Below, piece after piece: positions 16,944 to 26,643 of a stretch of DNA of 64,000 bases. The first letter of the stretch is position 1; each line of letters begins with the position of its first letter. The stretch is taken from positions 248,001 to 312,000 of the forward strand of contig NZ_RCSU01000009.1 in assembly GCF_003991355.1 (NCBI RefSeq). Reading direction: 5' to 3'. This DNA comes from Pseudoflavitalea rhizosphaerae. Its GTDB lineage: Bacteria > Bacteroidota > Bacteroidia > Chitinophagales > Chitinophagaceae. The notes under the pieces were generated by a model. It searched no databases. It saw nothing but the letters and a program-made list of their open reading frames with translations, and was not told the origin of the DNA. A program made the position numbers and the translations under genes.

Positions 16944-19900
16944 TTAGAATGTGTACCTGACGCCCAACTGCATCTGTGTTCTTGAACCGAAATAATCGAT
17001 GCTGTACAACTTACCCGGATCCTTGAATGTGTATACAGGATAATTGCCGGGATTCTGCTGCGGCGGGAACAGCGTTGGCGTCAAACCCACGCTGGCCGTA
17101 CTGTTGAAAGTATTGGGCGAAAAATACTGAATGCCCCAGTTCCGGTTCAGCAGGTTGGTGACATTCATCACATCCACTACCACCGTAATGAATTGCGACC
17201 TGGACTTGTTCAGGAAGATATCTTGCGATACATGAAGGTCAGCCTGTACATTCCAGGGAGTGCGGCCCAAATTCCTTTCCGTGAAATCCCCTCTCCTGGA
17301 GCTGAGGTATTTGTTCTTATCGATAAAGGCATTGAATTCATCAGCCTGCTGTTGTGCAGTTTTTCCGGTTGCATCTTTGAAGAACCTCACAGCTTCTTCC
17401 CTGTTGGGGATATACACCAGCGACACCTGCTGCGGCAAGCCCTGGACACTGTTGTTCACAATTCCATAAGTGAAAGGCACACCGGATTGTGCGCTGAAGA
17501 AAAGACTTATATTCGTCTTACCGGCCTTCTCCCAGTAATGGGTATACGATGCATTGGTCACAATACGATGACGTACATCGAAATTACTGTACGCCAGCCC
17601 GGGATTATTCGGCACCAGGCTCTGGTTCAGCTGCCAGTTGCTTTCCATGGAGTTCCTGACACCATTGCTCAGATCTTTGGATTGGCCGTAAGTGTAGGCT
17701 ACCGTAGCATTCAACTTGCTGCCGATGGTTTTGGTGGCAGAAGCGGTTACACTATAGCGATAGCCCTGATTGGTATTGCTCAGCAAATAAGTATTGGAAA
17801 AACGGGGATCAACCGTTCCACTGTAAATGGGCTGCTGATGATTCTGATCATATCCATAATAGCGGGGTTCATCACTCACATTCAATTGTTGGAACATGAT
17901 GTCCCTGATCACTTTGGTATACAATCCCTCTACGGTAAATTTCCATTTGTTCATTGTTTCATAATCCACACCCAGGCTTCCACGAAAAACCTTGGGCATC
18001 ACGAAATCATTGTCCACCAGGTCCACCTGGGTTTTTCCGCTGTTGGGATTATTGATCACAGCGCCATTCTGTTGTATGAATTCGCCTATACCATTGGGAT
18101 TGGGTTTGATGGCATCACTGCCGGGTGCGAAATTCTTATCGTCTGCACGCTGATCGAAAGCGCCATAGCTGCTACCTGTATTGTAATAAGCGTAAGCCAG
18201 CCAGGCGAAAGGAATACGGCCGGTGAAGAGGCCGGCGCCACCACGAATGATCAGGTCGCCGTTCCCAATTGCATCATAACGAAAACCTACACGGGGCGAC
18301 AACTGAACCTTATTCAGGAATTTATTTTCGATTCGGTTCAGCGGCGTATAGGTATAAGTGTTACCAAAGTTGGGATCGGAAAGGATGCTGCGCACCTTAT
18401 CACTCATCACAGGCATATCGGGCAGGTAAGCCATGTCTGCACGGAGACCGGGCGTGATGCGCAGCTTATCGTTCACCCTGATCTCATCTTGCACATATAA
18501 ACTGTACATATGTACATTGAAAGTGGCAGCAGGATTGTTCATGATGTACTCACGCGTATTGTTGGTATAGTTGTAGCTTCCGCGTACCCTGTAAGGATTG
18601 TTATTTAAGAAGTCTTCAATGTTAAGATAATCAACGCGACCATTCCAGCCGTTCACGAAGCCATAGCGGATATCGTACAGCTCATTATGAGTACCCACCA
18701 GGAACTTATGTGCGCCGGAACTGTAATTCAGGTTGGCGGTGAATTCCCAGGTGCGCTGCCTCATGTTGAAGATGCTGGCTTCGCGGTCTGTTCCGAGATA
18801 GATGGTAGTGCCTGGTGTGCGGCCCATGATCTGCACCTGCGGAAGACTGGGATCACTGAGCGGGTCCCGCTTATCATTCACCTGCGTGAAACCCACCACC
18901 AGGTTACCGGAGAGCTGGTTGCTGAAGCGGCTCTTCAATTCAGCCACGGTACTGGTCTGGTTATTGGTTTGCTCAAATGCCATGCTGCTGAAGCGAAAAT
19001 CCTGCTGGTCGCGGTCCATATGCGTGGCCTTACTCAGGATAGTATTGTTGCGAATGGCGAGCTGGTGATTGTTGTTGATATTCCAATCAAGGCGGTTGAA
19101 GAATTTCCTGGACTCGCTGGTATTGGTGGAAAGCCCTGCTGTACCGGCATCGAAGATATTACCGTAGCGGCTTTTCACTGCGTCGCTGATGGCGTCAGCA
19201 TCGGCAGTGGAAAGGATATGGCTTGTCTCTTCAGTACCAACTGTAAGCTGTGTTGGATCCTGTCTTTTTGTGATCTCTTCGTTGGTGAAGAAGAAGAGTT
19301 TGTTTTTGATGATGGGGAAACCAACGCGGAAGCCGGCCTGGTAATCATAGAAATCATCGTTCATCTTTCCCAGTTTACCTGCTTTGTCCTTTCCTGTGAT
19401 AGCAGCAAACCTTCCGAAGCCATACACAGATCCGGCAATATGGTTGGTGCCGCTGCGCGTTACTGCATTCACAGAACCGCCTGTGAAGTTACCGATCTTT
19501 ACATCGAAAGGCGCAAGATACACCTGCATATCTTCGATGGCATCGAGGGAGATGGGATTGGTGCGGGTGCTGCTGCCGGCCATTCCGGATGTGCCGGTCT
19601 GGCCACCGAGTGAAGGGCTGAAACCGATGGCGTCGTTATTGATAGCGCCGTCGATGGTGACGTTGTTGTAGCGGAAATTGGAGCCTCCGAAACTATTATC
19701 CCGGCTACCCTGCGGCGTAAGCCTGGTGATATCCGTGATACTCCTGTTCACAGTAGGCATATTGCGCACCTGGTCTGCACTGATATTTTTTCCTGCTCCA
19801 TAGGTATCAGCGCGTGCGCTGAGTTTTCTTCCTCTGGCAGAAACTGTCACAGCATTCAATTGCTGGCTGCCGGGCGTCATTATGATATCAAGCTGCTGTG

Positions 19901-20210
19901 AACCTCCCAGCCTGATATTCACATTATCCCTGGTTTCTGTTTGCATACCTACCATGGATACCGTAATCGTATATCCATTACCGATACGCATATTATTGAG
20001 GAAATAAGATCCTTTTTCATCGGCAGCTACCGAGTACTTTGTGCCGGAGGCCATGTGAAGGGCTGTGATGCTGGCTCCCGCCACTACCCTTCCGGCAGTA
20101 TCTTTTATTTTTCCGCTGAGTGATCCGGAAGTTTCCTGCGCATTACCGGCAAGGCTCAGCAGCATTACCAGGCAAAAAAAGGACCAACCGGCTTTTCCAA
20201 TATTCTTCAT
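16944..20210 (-). CDS. TonB-dependent outer-membrane receptor with carboxypeptidase-regulatory domain
   Basis: The 1088-residue protein has a signal peptide (cleaved near NAQ, residue 25) and a carboxypeptidase-regulatory-like beta-sandwich (about 28-112: GSLSGKIKDTAGRVVAGASITA). A plug domain follows (about 125-260, with QVRNMPTVNRSITDITRLTP and VNAVTRSG). The C-terminal 22-strand barrel ends in the aromatic residue typical of outer-membrane proteins (VRYTF). It lacks an STN domain, so it should not itself signal to the sigma factor. It sits between three FAS1 lipoprotein genes upstream and an IPT/NHL gene downstream, all same strand and close. The substrate cannot be deduced. Confidence 0.9.
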   Translation of the reverse strand: MKNIGKAGWSFFCLVMLLSLAGNAQETSGSLSGKIKDTAGRVVAGASITALHMASGTKYSVAADEKGSYFLNNMRIGNGYTITVSMVGMQTETRDNVNIRLGGSQQLDIIMTPGSQQLNAVTVSARGRKLSARADTYGAGKNISADQVRNMPTVNRSITDITRLTPQGSRDNSFGGSNFRYNNVTIDGAINNDAIGFSPSLGGQTGTSGMAGSSTRTNPISLDAIEDMQVYLAPFDVKIGNFTGGSVNAVTRSGTNHIAGSVYGFGRFAAITGKDKAGKLGKMNDDFYDYQAGFRVGFPIIKNKLFFFTNEEITKRQDPTQLTVGTEETSHILSTADADAISDAVKSRYGNIFDAGTAGLSTNTSESRKFFNRLDWNINNNHQLAIRNNTILSKATHMDRDQQDFRFSSMAFEQTNNQTSTVAELKSRFSNQLSGNLVVGFTQVNDKRDPLSDPSLPQVQIMGRTPGTTIYLGTDREASIFNMRQRTWEFTANLNYSSGAHKFLVGTHNELYDIRYGFVNGWNGRVDYLNIEDFLNNNPYRVRGSYNYTNNTREYIMNNPAATFNVHMYSLYVQDEIRVNDKLRITPGLRADMAYLPDMPVMSDKVRSILSDPNFGNTYTYTPLNRIENKFLNKVQLSPRVGFRYDAIGNGDLIIRGGAGLFTGRIPFAWLAYAYYNTGSSYGAFDQRADDKNFAPGSDAIKPNPNGIGEFIQQNGAVINNPNSGKTQVDLVDNDFVMPKVFRGSLGVDYETMNKWKFTVEGLYTKVIRDIMFQQLNVSDEPRYYGYDQNHQQPIYSGTVDPRFSNTYLLSNTNQGYRYSVTASATKTIGSKLNATVAYTYGQSKDLSNGVRNSMESNWQLNQSLVPNNPGLAYSNFDVRHRIVTNASYTHYWEKAGKTNISLFFSAQSGVPFTYGIVNNSVQGLPQQVSLVYIPNREEAVRFFKDATGKTAQQQADEFNAFIDKNKYLSSRRGDFTERNLGRTPWNVQADLHVSQDIFLNKSRSQFITVVVDVMNVTNLLNRNWGIQYFSPNTFNSTASVGLTPTLFPPQQNPGNYPVYTFKDPGKLYSIDYFGSRTQMQLGVRYTF

Positions 20211-20241
20211 GAGTTATTTTTTTCGATCTTTTTGATGCTGA

Positions 20242-21237
20242 CTATTGAGTAATGCGAAGCGTATTGTTGATCACATGCAATACGCCGTTACCGGTAAGGA
20301 CATCCCTTTTTACCAGCGACACATCGGAAGTATTACCGATCCCCCGCAATGAAATGCTGTTGAAACTACCGGGCGCCTGGGGGTCAGCCAGCAGCTTTAT
20401 ATCCACCGTATTGCCATTCAGCATGGCTTGTTTTGTAGTGTTTAAAGAACCGGTGCTGAGGATATAATCATAAATGAAACGCCTGTCGCGCACCACGTGA
20501 TAGTCAACCAGCGCTTTCAATTGCAGAGGATCGGTTTCGAGGATCTGTTGTACAGTTTGATACCCTCTCGCCTTCATGGCAGTATTATTGGGAGCGAATA
20601 TGGTGAAAGGACCTGTTCCATTGATGGTTTCCAGCACACCTGAACTTTTCAGCGCCTGTGAGAACAATGTGATATCATTCTCTGCGGCAATGGCGTCACC
20701 AAGACGATCGTGCGTGTAAGGAACCAGCACCTGGTTGATCACCTGGATCAGTCCGTTGGAAGCAGGGATATTGGAAGCCAGTACCCGCGAGCCATTGATG
20801 GTAAGTACGGTATCGCCGCTTTTGATCCAGTGTGTGGCAAACATTTTTCCACCGCGGGAGCGCAGTTCCTGGTTGAAGAGATAAGGCAGTTTGTTGAGCT
20901 CATACTTTCCATCAATGGTATGATAATTGGCGATGCGTGTGATCACATCTCCGTTGGCGCCAAGGATAGCTAACGAACTACCATAACCGGCATTGTTGAA
21001 AGCAAGATCGGAAGGAGCCAGTAAGGTATATGGGCCTTCACCCGCCTGGAGCGATCTGTCGATTCCGCTGCGGCGCAGGGTTGCACTCATGGCAGAGAGA
21101 TTGAAGTTATCGGCCACTACCAGGTTGATCTTGTTGTTATCGTAATCGCTCAGTTGTCCGTCGTTGTCTTTCACGCAGGAGCTCATTCCCAATATGGATA
21201 GCAAGGAAAAGAAATGTATTGTTTTCTTCAGCTTCAT
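20242..21237 (-). CDS. Fasciclin (FAS1) domain lipoprotein 3
   Basis: The 331-residue lipoprotein (MKLKKTIHFFSLLSILGMSSC; lipid on C21) has two FAS1 domains. The first spans about 40-175 (TLLAPSDLAFNNAGYG ... NYHTIDGKYEL ... GLIQVINQVLVPY). The second spans about 180-331 (TIFAPNNTAMKARGYQ ... DYHVVRDRRFIYDYIL ... GVLHVINNTLRI). Both have the FAS1 H1 (APxxxAF-like) and H2 (VINxxL) boxes. FAS1 domains mediate adhesion or ligand binding. A single base separates its start from the stop of the upstream FAS1 gene, so translation is probably coupled. It precedes the second TonB receptor by 31 bp. Confidence 0.88.
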   Translation of the reverse strand: MKLKKTIHFFSLLSILGMSSCVKDNDGQLSDYDNNKINLVVADNFNLSAMSATLRRSGIDRSLQAGEGPYTLLAPSDLAFNNAGYGSSLAILGANGDVITRIANYHTIDGKYELNKLPYLFNQELRSRGGKMFATHWIKSGDTVLTINGSRVLASNIPASNGLIQVINQVLVPYTHDRLGDAIAAENDITLFSQALKSSGVLETINGTGPFTIFAPNNTAMKARGYQTVQQILETDPLQLKALVDYHVVRDRRFIYDYILSTGSLNTTKQAMLNGNTVDIKLLADPQAPGSFNSISLRGIGNTSDVSLVKRDVLTGNGVLHVINNTLRITQ

Positions 21238-21238
21238 G

Positions 21239-22555
21239 TTAGTTCATTTTAAGGTCTTTGGGAATCAGTAAGCGATCAACTACATGGAGTGGGCCGCTCA
21301 GGGTGGAGATGGTTTCCAGTACAGTGGCTGGTTCAGCAGCGGAGCCTTTTACCTGTACCGTAGGTTTACCATTCTTCTCTCCGAAGTTGAAAGGCATCTT
21401 ATACTCGAAGTACCCCACAAAATTGCTGAGCAAAAAATCTCCCAGGTAATCATTGCGGAGATCGTTCACGTAGAACAGGTTCGCCACCGGCCTTCGTTTA
21501 CCATAAATACCTGAATAAGCTGTGTTATCCAATCCATAATCCCAGTGGTAGGCAAAAATGGAATCGGTCACATACCCGAACCCGGAAATCTCATAAGTGT
21601 TAAAGTCAAATACAGGTTCCTGGAAGAGCTTTTCATTCATGGCCAGCACATCATCGATGGTCTGGAAGCCGGCTGCATGGAAAGCATCATTGGTAGGCGC
21701 AAACATGGTGCTGAATCCCGTATAGCCAGTACCCCCCGGGTCATAGGGGTCAACCTGGATCTCATAGTACAATGTATATTGCGTTCTCCTGCCATCAACC
21801 CAACCCCAGCCGCCGGGATCCCAACCTGCATTCTCTTCATATATTTTCCTGTATTTGAGATCGAACAACTCGTCAACTTTCTTTTGCAACTGAATGAACA
21901 TGCTGAACCTGGGATCAGTTTCCAGGTATGACCAGAAAGATTTGTCCACAGGTCTTGCCTGTACTTTATCCAGCATATATACATAACCATATTCAGCGGG
22001 TACTGCTTTATTGAGGTCACCGGAAGGCATACCATTCACCCACAACCTATCACCCTGGCCTTTCAGCATCTGCCTGTACCAGTATGCATCGCGGGAAATA
22101 TTGTTCGGCTCATCACTACCGTAATAGTATGCCCGGACATAGAGCCCTTTCTTTTTGAGAAGGCTGACAGTTTCCATATTGCCGGCAACACGCAGCAACT
22201 GATCCTTTGTGATGGTATTCCTTACTACATGAAGGGCTACGATGGTATCAGCATCCAAAGGCGCCATACCTGCTATCGTTGTTTCCGTATAGCCTGCCGC
22301 CTGCATGGCAGCATCGGAGGGAGCCAGAATAGTGAGGGGTATTTTTGTGGTGAGCAGGGAATCCATATTGCTTTGCTCAATCAGTTTTCGGAACAAAGGA
22401 GTGTTCTTTAAAATTTCGGCAACAGGCTGGTGTACGGGGTCCGCGTAAGGGATCTTTTCTCCCTCGGGCGGCGGGATATATTCATCCTTTTTGCATCCTG
22501 TGATCAATGCCAGGAGCATCAATGCAGTAAACCCGTATTGTATATAAGTTTTCAT
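21239..22555 (-). CDS. Fasciclin (FAS1) domain lipoprotein 2, with insertions
   Basis: From the ATG at 22555 (MKTYIQYGFTALMLLALITGC) this is a 438-residue lipoprotein. An upstream in-frame start near 22666 would only add a non-signal-like leader. Two FAS1 units are recognisable (TILAPSDAAMQAAGYTE and TMFAPTNDAFHAAGFQT; the C-terminal box is GPLHVVDRLLI). Both are stretched by unusual insertions rich in Tyr, Trp and Gly, for example YYYGSDEPNN, GWDPGGWGWVDG and YDPGGTGYTGF. These make it about 100 residues longer than its two FAS1 neighbours and may form a specific binding surface. It sits in the middle of three consecutive FAS1 genes. Confidence 0.82.
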   Translation of the reverse strand: MKTYIQYGFTALMLLALITGCKKDEYIPPPEGEKIPYADPVHQPVAEILKNTPLFRKLIEQSNMDSLLTTKIPLTILAPSDAAMQAAGYTETTIAGMAPLDADTIVALHVVRNTITKDQLLRVAGNMETVSLLKKKGLYVRAYYYGSDEPNNISRDAYWYRQMLKGQGDRLWVNGMPSGDLNKAVPAEYGYVYMLDKVQARPVDKSFWSYLETDPRFSMFIQLQKKVDELFDLKYRKIYEENAGWDPGGWGWVDGRRTQYTLYYEIQVDPYDPGGTGYTGFSTMFAPTNDAFHAAGFQTIDDVLAMNEKLFQEPVFDFNTYEISGFGYVTDSIFAYHWDYGLDNTAYSGIYGKRRPVANLFYVNDLRNDYLGDFLLSNFVGYFEYKMPFNFGEKNGKPTVQVKGSAAEPATVLETISTLSGPLHVVDRLLIPKDLKMN

Positions 22556-22580
22556 GTGTAATCTTTTTAGATCAAAACAA

Positions 22581-23663
22581 TTATTTACCGGCATCTGCGG
22601 GAAGCGAAAGCAATCCATGCAGGCGGTGAACGATCCCATTTTCACAGAGATGGTCGTACCATACAAGGGGCTTCGGCATGTAAGAGGTTTGTGTAACCAT
22701 TCCTATCACTTCCGGCAGACCGCCGGGAGTTGGTTTGAAGAATGTGAGCTCGGGATAGGGCGTAAAGTAAATGTCGGAAGGATTGGTCCGCTGCAGACTG
22801 GTCCCGAAGTTTACGTACCAGGTATCATTCCTGAGTGTGTAAGGATAGGAATATTCTGCTCCAAGCGATTTGAATACGTACTGATCAGATACAAAGAAAT
22901 GACTCTGATAGATGATATAAGCACCGAACAGACGCTGGGCATGGAACAAATCCACATTGAGATTATTGATGGTTTCAGCTGTGATGCCTTTGGCTGCGAA
23001 CGCATCGTTATCCGGTGCGAAAATGGTAAAAGGACCTTTATCTGCCAGCTCATCCCACAGTCCGAACTTCTTCAAGCCGGTTACGAACAGGCTGAACTCA
23101 GGTGTTGCAGCCAGGTAATCCTGCACAGTTTTTCCTTTATGATATTGCATGAACTTGTTCATCACCTGCATTACTCCATTTGCCAGGGTAATATCTTTGC
23201 GGGCAATCCTGGCGCCCCCGAAGAAATAATCGTTGTTCTTGTTTACAGCGGATACATACACGTTTTCCCCGGCCAATGTTTCGAGACGAACATCTACACC
23301 ATTGGTAGCAAATTCGGTAGTGATCCATCTCCTGTTCTTCAGCACATGGTATTGCAGAGCTTGACGAAGACTGTCTTTATTCAAATTGCGGACCTGCTGT
23401 TCCGTATTCACGCCAAGGGCATTCCATCCATTATCAGGTACAGCCAGCACCGTAACGGGGCCCGGGGCATTGAGCTCATTCACCAGGCCGGTATATTCGA
23501 GGGCCGCATAGAATAAGCGAAAATCATAGTTGTTCCTGATGAAGTCAGCCGCCGGACGGATATTCTCATTTGGCTTCGGTACCTCCAGGTTATCGTGCTC
23601 ACAGGAACTCAGCAACACCAGCGCAGCGACAGCTATTTTGAGTGACTTGAAAAATTTATTCAT
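22581..23663 (-). CDS. Fasciclin (FAS1) domain lipoprotein 1
   Basis: The 360-residue lipoprotein (MNKFFKSLKIAVAALVLLSSC; lipid on C21) has two FAS1 domains. The first (about 35-185) has TVLAVPDNGWNALGVN, QYHVLKNRRWITTEF and GVMQVMNKFM. The second (about 190-360) has GPFTIFAPDNDAFAAKG, FGAYIIYQSHF and NGIVHRLHGLLSLP. It is the first of three FAS1 genes and follows a DUF4397-like lipoprotein gene by 41 bp. In Bacteroidota, lipoproteins with negatively charged residues after the lipid cysteine are often surface-exposed; here the cysteine is followed by EHDN. A partner role for the TonB receptors is inference from the operon. Confidence 0.87.
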   Translation of the reverse strand: MNKFFKSLKIAVAALVLLSSCEHDNLEVPKPNENIRPAADFIRNNYDFRLFYAALEYTGLVNELNAPGPVTVLAVPDNGWNALGVNTEQQVRNLNKDSLRQALQYHVLKNRRWITTEFATNGVDVRLETLAGENVYVSAVNKNNDYFFGGARIARKDITLANGVMQVMNKFMQYHKGKTVQDYLAATPEFSLFVTGLKKFGLWDELADKGPFTIFAPDNDAFAAKGITAETINNLNVDLFHAQRLFGAYIIYQSHFFVSDQYVFKSLGAEYSYPYTLRNDTWYVNFGTSLQRTNPSDIYFTPYPELTFFKPTPGGLPEVIGMVTQTSYMPKPLVWYDHLCENGIVHRLHGLLSLPADAGK

Positions 23664-23704
23664 ACAAAGAGTTGATATTCATATTCGGTTATACATTACC
23701 GGTA

Positions 23705-24922
23705 TTAATAGACCGGGGCCGGATATTTCCGTTGTATTGTGGTGAGGTACACGCCGCCATTTACTACTTCTATCGTATTCACTGTTGCGAATGATCTGGG
23801 ATTATGAACACCGGAATGGATATTCACCAGCATATTGGGCAATACGGCGCCATTGTGAGGGTTGGGCTTATCAAGCCCAAGATTAAGGCAGGCCAGGGAA
23901 GCCCAGTTACCATCCGTTTTACTATCCATCACATGGTAAGGTTTATTGGCAGGGTTCAGGCCAGGGGTTAAGAAGTCCCACATCTGCCAGCTCTGTGTAA
24001 CGATGCCATTCTCTGCGGGATTCGCAAAAACAGGGTAACTATAATAAGGAGACACAGCATCCGAACTGTTATTACGTTCTACGGATGCAAAGTATTTACC
24101 TTTATACCCAGGCACAGCATTGTACCGGTATTTGCCGCCATCCGTAAGGGCAGACACCTGGTCGTAATAAATAGTAAGGAAAATATCCATCCTGTCTTTG
24201 ATGCCATACTGGAACTGGCCCATTTTGAACACATCCGGCTTGGTGTCATCTGATGATTCCTGAAAACCCCTGGCGCTGTAATTATAGAAATTCACGTAAG
24301 CAAGGGAATCGCTCAGGGCCTGTTTGAGAAAGGTTTCCTGTCTCAACAGAACGCCATTCTCTTTAGTGATATAATCTTTCTGTAACAGGTGCATCGTATA
24401 TACTTCATGGTGAGCAAGGGTTATAGTGGTATCCATCATTACATCTCCGATCAGGTTGCGGTCGAGTTTAAAATAGGGAACACTGTTCTTCGGTCTGTAG
24501 AAGAATATGAAACGATGTGTTCCTGAAGGGATCTGTGCCCAGCTGCTGAGGTCATAACCGTTCACGATGGGTCCTACCAGCACATTTTCCTTACCTGGAT
24601 ATTCGGGGTTGTTCACGGAAGTACTGCTACCCACATGCGATGGATAAGGAGGCGCATAATAATCCCGCACATCCAGGAAATCACCTATGATCTGTCCGCC
24701 GTTTGGTTTTCCTTCGTCATCGAAAGTAGGATTGATGATCATGCAGAGAAAAGGCACCTTCTTATCCTTGTCTCCCAGGCTGAAACCATAGTTGAAATTG
24801 TTGAACACACGCAGGTAAGCGGGTTCATCGATCTTTGTATAGTCCACCTTGGTGCATCCGGTAATACAACTTACCACCAGTACCAGGAGGCATAAATTCT
24901 TTATCAGTTGCATCTTCATCAT
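23705..24922 (-). CDS. Predicted surface lipoprotein, DUF4397-like
   Basis: The 405-residue lipoprotein (MMKMQLIKNLCLLVLVVSCITGC) is beta-rich. It has an N-terminal block (AYLRVFNNFNYGFSLGDKDKKVPFLCMII) and a SGTHRFIFFY stretch that resemble the Ig-like DUF4397 repeats of the upstream gene, but the match is partial. The rest is a beta/aromatic-rich region I do not recognise. Its ATG overlaps the stop of the upstream DUF4397 gene by four bases (24919-24922), a sign of translational coupling and probable joint function. Lys or Thr after the lipid cysteine makes surface display less certain than for its neighbours. Confidence 0.7.
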   Translation of the reverse strand: MMKMQLIKNLCLLVLVVSCITGCTKVDYTKIDEPAYLRVFNNFNYGFSLGDKDKKVPFLCMIINPTFDDEGKPNGGQIIGDFLDVRDYYAPPYPSHVGSSTSVNNPEYPGKENVLVGPIVNGYDLSSWAQIPSGTHRFIFFYRPKNSVPYFKLDRNLIGDVMMDTTITLAHHEVYTMHLLQKDYITKENGVLLRQETFLKQALSDSLAYVNFYNYSARGFQESSDDTKPDVFKMGQFQYGIKDRMDIFLTIYYDQVSALTDGGKYRYNAVPGYKGKYFASVERNNSSDAVSPYYSYPVFANPAENGIVTQSWQMWDFLTPGLNPANKPYHVMDSKTDGNWASLACLNLGLDKPNPHNGAVLPNMLVNIHSGVHNPRSFATVNTIEVVNGGVYLTTIQRKYPAPVY

Positions 24923-26616
24923 TTGTTATGTTTTACGATCATCATTTTCGCTTTGGGCGCAATGTTGCCGGTAGCTCCGATCAACGCTACCGTGAATATG
25001 CCTGTTTCATGTACCGGCAAAGCTTTACCGGCGCTGGTATACAATGATTTTCTCCCGATGAAATCCTCTGAACGCAATACCGGGATATCATTGGCCCAGG
25101 TGCCAGGCACTACAGAGGGTGCAGACCGGTAAGCCATGATCTGGTAAGATGGGATTTGAATGGTTGTGCCCAGGTAGGGTTGTATCATAACGGGAATGCC
25201 TGGCTGCAGATTCACGCTTGCATTGGTGCTGATGGGTTGTCCATTGTCCAATGTGTAAGTGATATATTGATTATCGGGAGAAAGATTCAGGAAGCGCTTG
25301 AGGAGAAAGAAATTTTGTTTCGTTCTGTCGTAAGTTCCGTCTTCCGATCCTCCGATGTATTGAACGCCACTGAGGTCATTGGCAACGATCAACATCTTTG
25401 CAGTTCCATCTGCAGCAGGATACAACCAGGCTGTGTAATTCATATTGGCCCTCAGTTCCTGCTCTGCCGTGGCGATCACCTGCCCGGCTGCATTCTTCGC
25501 TTCCACTTTGAAACTGCCATTGATCAGGTTCACATAAGCGCCAACCCCGCCAAATTTCAAAGCGCTGCCTACAGCCTGATTGTTTGCCTCGAAATAGGTA
25601 TCCTCATCGTTTAGTGCATTCACGGCCTGCATCCTGAAATAAGTAGCATTGGCAGCAGGGCTGATATCGGTAACAACCTGCATAGCATTCTGATAAAGAA
25701 ATGATTCCTCCGTCATTTCATTGATATGATAGTTGAATCGCTGAGGCGTTATGATCACCGTATACACACCACCAGGCTGATACACTGAAACTGGATTGAA
25801 CACAAGATTGGAGCTGGATCCGTAATCATCAGTATAGGTGGAAGTGACGGGGTCGATGATCCTGTAGCTGGACCCGGTAAATGGTGAAGGGAACTGTTTT
25901 CCATTTTCTGTCAGCACCCTGAACTGGTAAGTACCGTAAGGGATCTCAACGTATTCGGATACCCTGGTTGTTGTACTGATATGACTTGTTTTTTCACTCA
26001 CCGGTGTTCCGTCTGCATACGCGAGTGTTACAGCGCCGCCCAATGTTTCCTGCGTACCAAATTCCGTGAACACAGGGTTATTGATACTGCCGGTCAGGTT
26101 GATGATCCTAATCTTGATATGATCGGGTTTTGATGGACCTGTTACGCCTCTTGGTACAGGCACTATCTTCGGCTGCCCCGTGAAATATTCGAAGGGAAGC
26201 AGGATATAATCTGTAGGATTGCTGTAACTGTTTTCAACTGTAAAATCAACGCTGCTGTTGAATCCGCTGTAACTCTTATCTGAAATGGTCAGCTCCGCTT
26301 TTTCTCCCGTTCCGAAAAGATCCATGGGGATCTCCCAGATCTTGCCAAGCCTGCCATCGGAAGGAAAATATTTTGTGCCGGGATACCGGCCGGTCATGGG
26401 ATCGCTGGGGCCGCGCACCACAAAATTGGTGAGACTATCGCCATCAGCTACCACCTGGTTGTAAGCGCTGAGGTTCAGGATGCGCACATTCGATTTCTTC
26501 TGGTTGTCGATCACCGGGCGGTTATCGAATCCGAAATCAGACTTATCTTTTTTACAGGCGGCCAGCAGCATTAGTATTGCCATCAGACCAGCACTCTGTT
26601 TGGATCGTATAAACAT
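24919..26616 (-). CDS. DUF4397 domain lipoprotein
   Basis: The 565-residue protein has a lipoprotein-like N-terminus (KQSAGLMAILMLLAAC, followed by KKDKSDFG). Repeated Ig-like DUF4397 modules follow: SNVRILNLSAYNQVVADGDSL near 42 and HIKIRIINLTGSINNPVF near 168. Later segments are YFRMQAVNALNDEDTYFEAN and a SFKVEAKNAAGQVIATAEQEL stretch, then a C-terminal region with PIPVMIQPYLGTTIQIP-like strands. DUF4397 proteins are cell-surface proteins of unknown biochemistry. It lies 27 bp after the STN-type TonB receptor and could be its lipoprotein partner, in the position a SusD would normally take. Confidence 0.78.
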   Translation of the reverse strand: MFIRSKQSAGLMAILMLLAACKKDKSDFGFDNRPVIDNQKKSNVRILNLSAYNQVVADGDSLTNFVVRGPSDPMTGRYPGTKYFPSDGRLGKIWEIPMDLFGTGEKAELTISDKSYSGFNSSVDFTVENSYSNPTDYILLPFEYFTGQPKIVPVPRGVTGPSKPDHIKIRIINLTGSINNPVFTEFGTQETLGGAVTLAYADGTPVSEKTSHISTTTRVSEYVEIPYGTYQFRVLTENGKQFPSPFTGSSYRIIDPVTSTYTDDYGSSSNLVFNPVSVYQPGGVYTVIITPQRFNYHINEMTEESFLYQNAMQVVTDISPAANATYFRMQAVNALNDEDTYFEANNQAVGSALKFGGVGAYVNLINGSFKVEAKNAAGQVIATAEQELRANMNYTAWLYPAADGTAKMLIVANDLSGVQYIGGSEDGTYDRTKQNFFLLKRFLNLSPDNQYITYTLDNGQPISTNASVNLQPGIPVMIQPYLGTTIQIPSYQIMAYRSAPSVVPGTWANDIPVLRSEDFIGRKSLYTSAGKALPVHETGIFTVALIGATGNIAPKAKMMIVKHNK

Positions 26617-26643
26617 TCGTAGTTCTTTTGAATTCGACTATTC

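Noticed and set aside
17193-18500. 435-residue plus-strand open frame inside the TonB receptor
   Set aside because: It lies wholly antisense to a confidently identified receptor. Its translation is low-complexity Ile/His-rich, without domain motifs or signal, and is a frame shadow.
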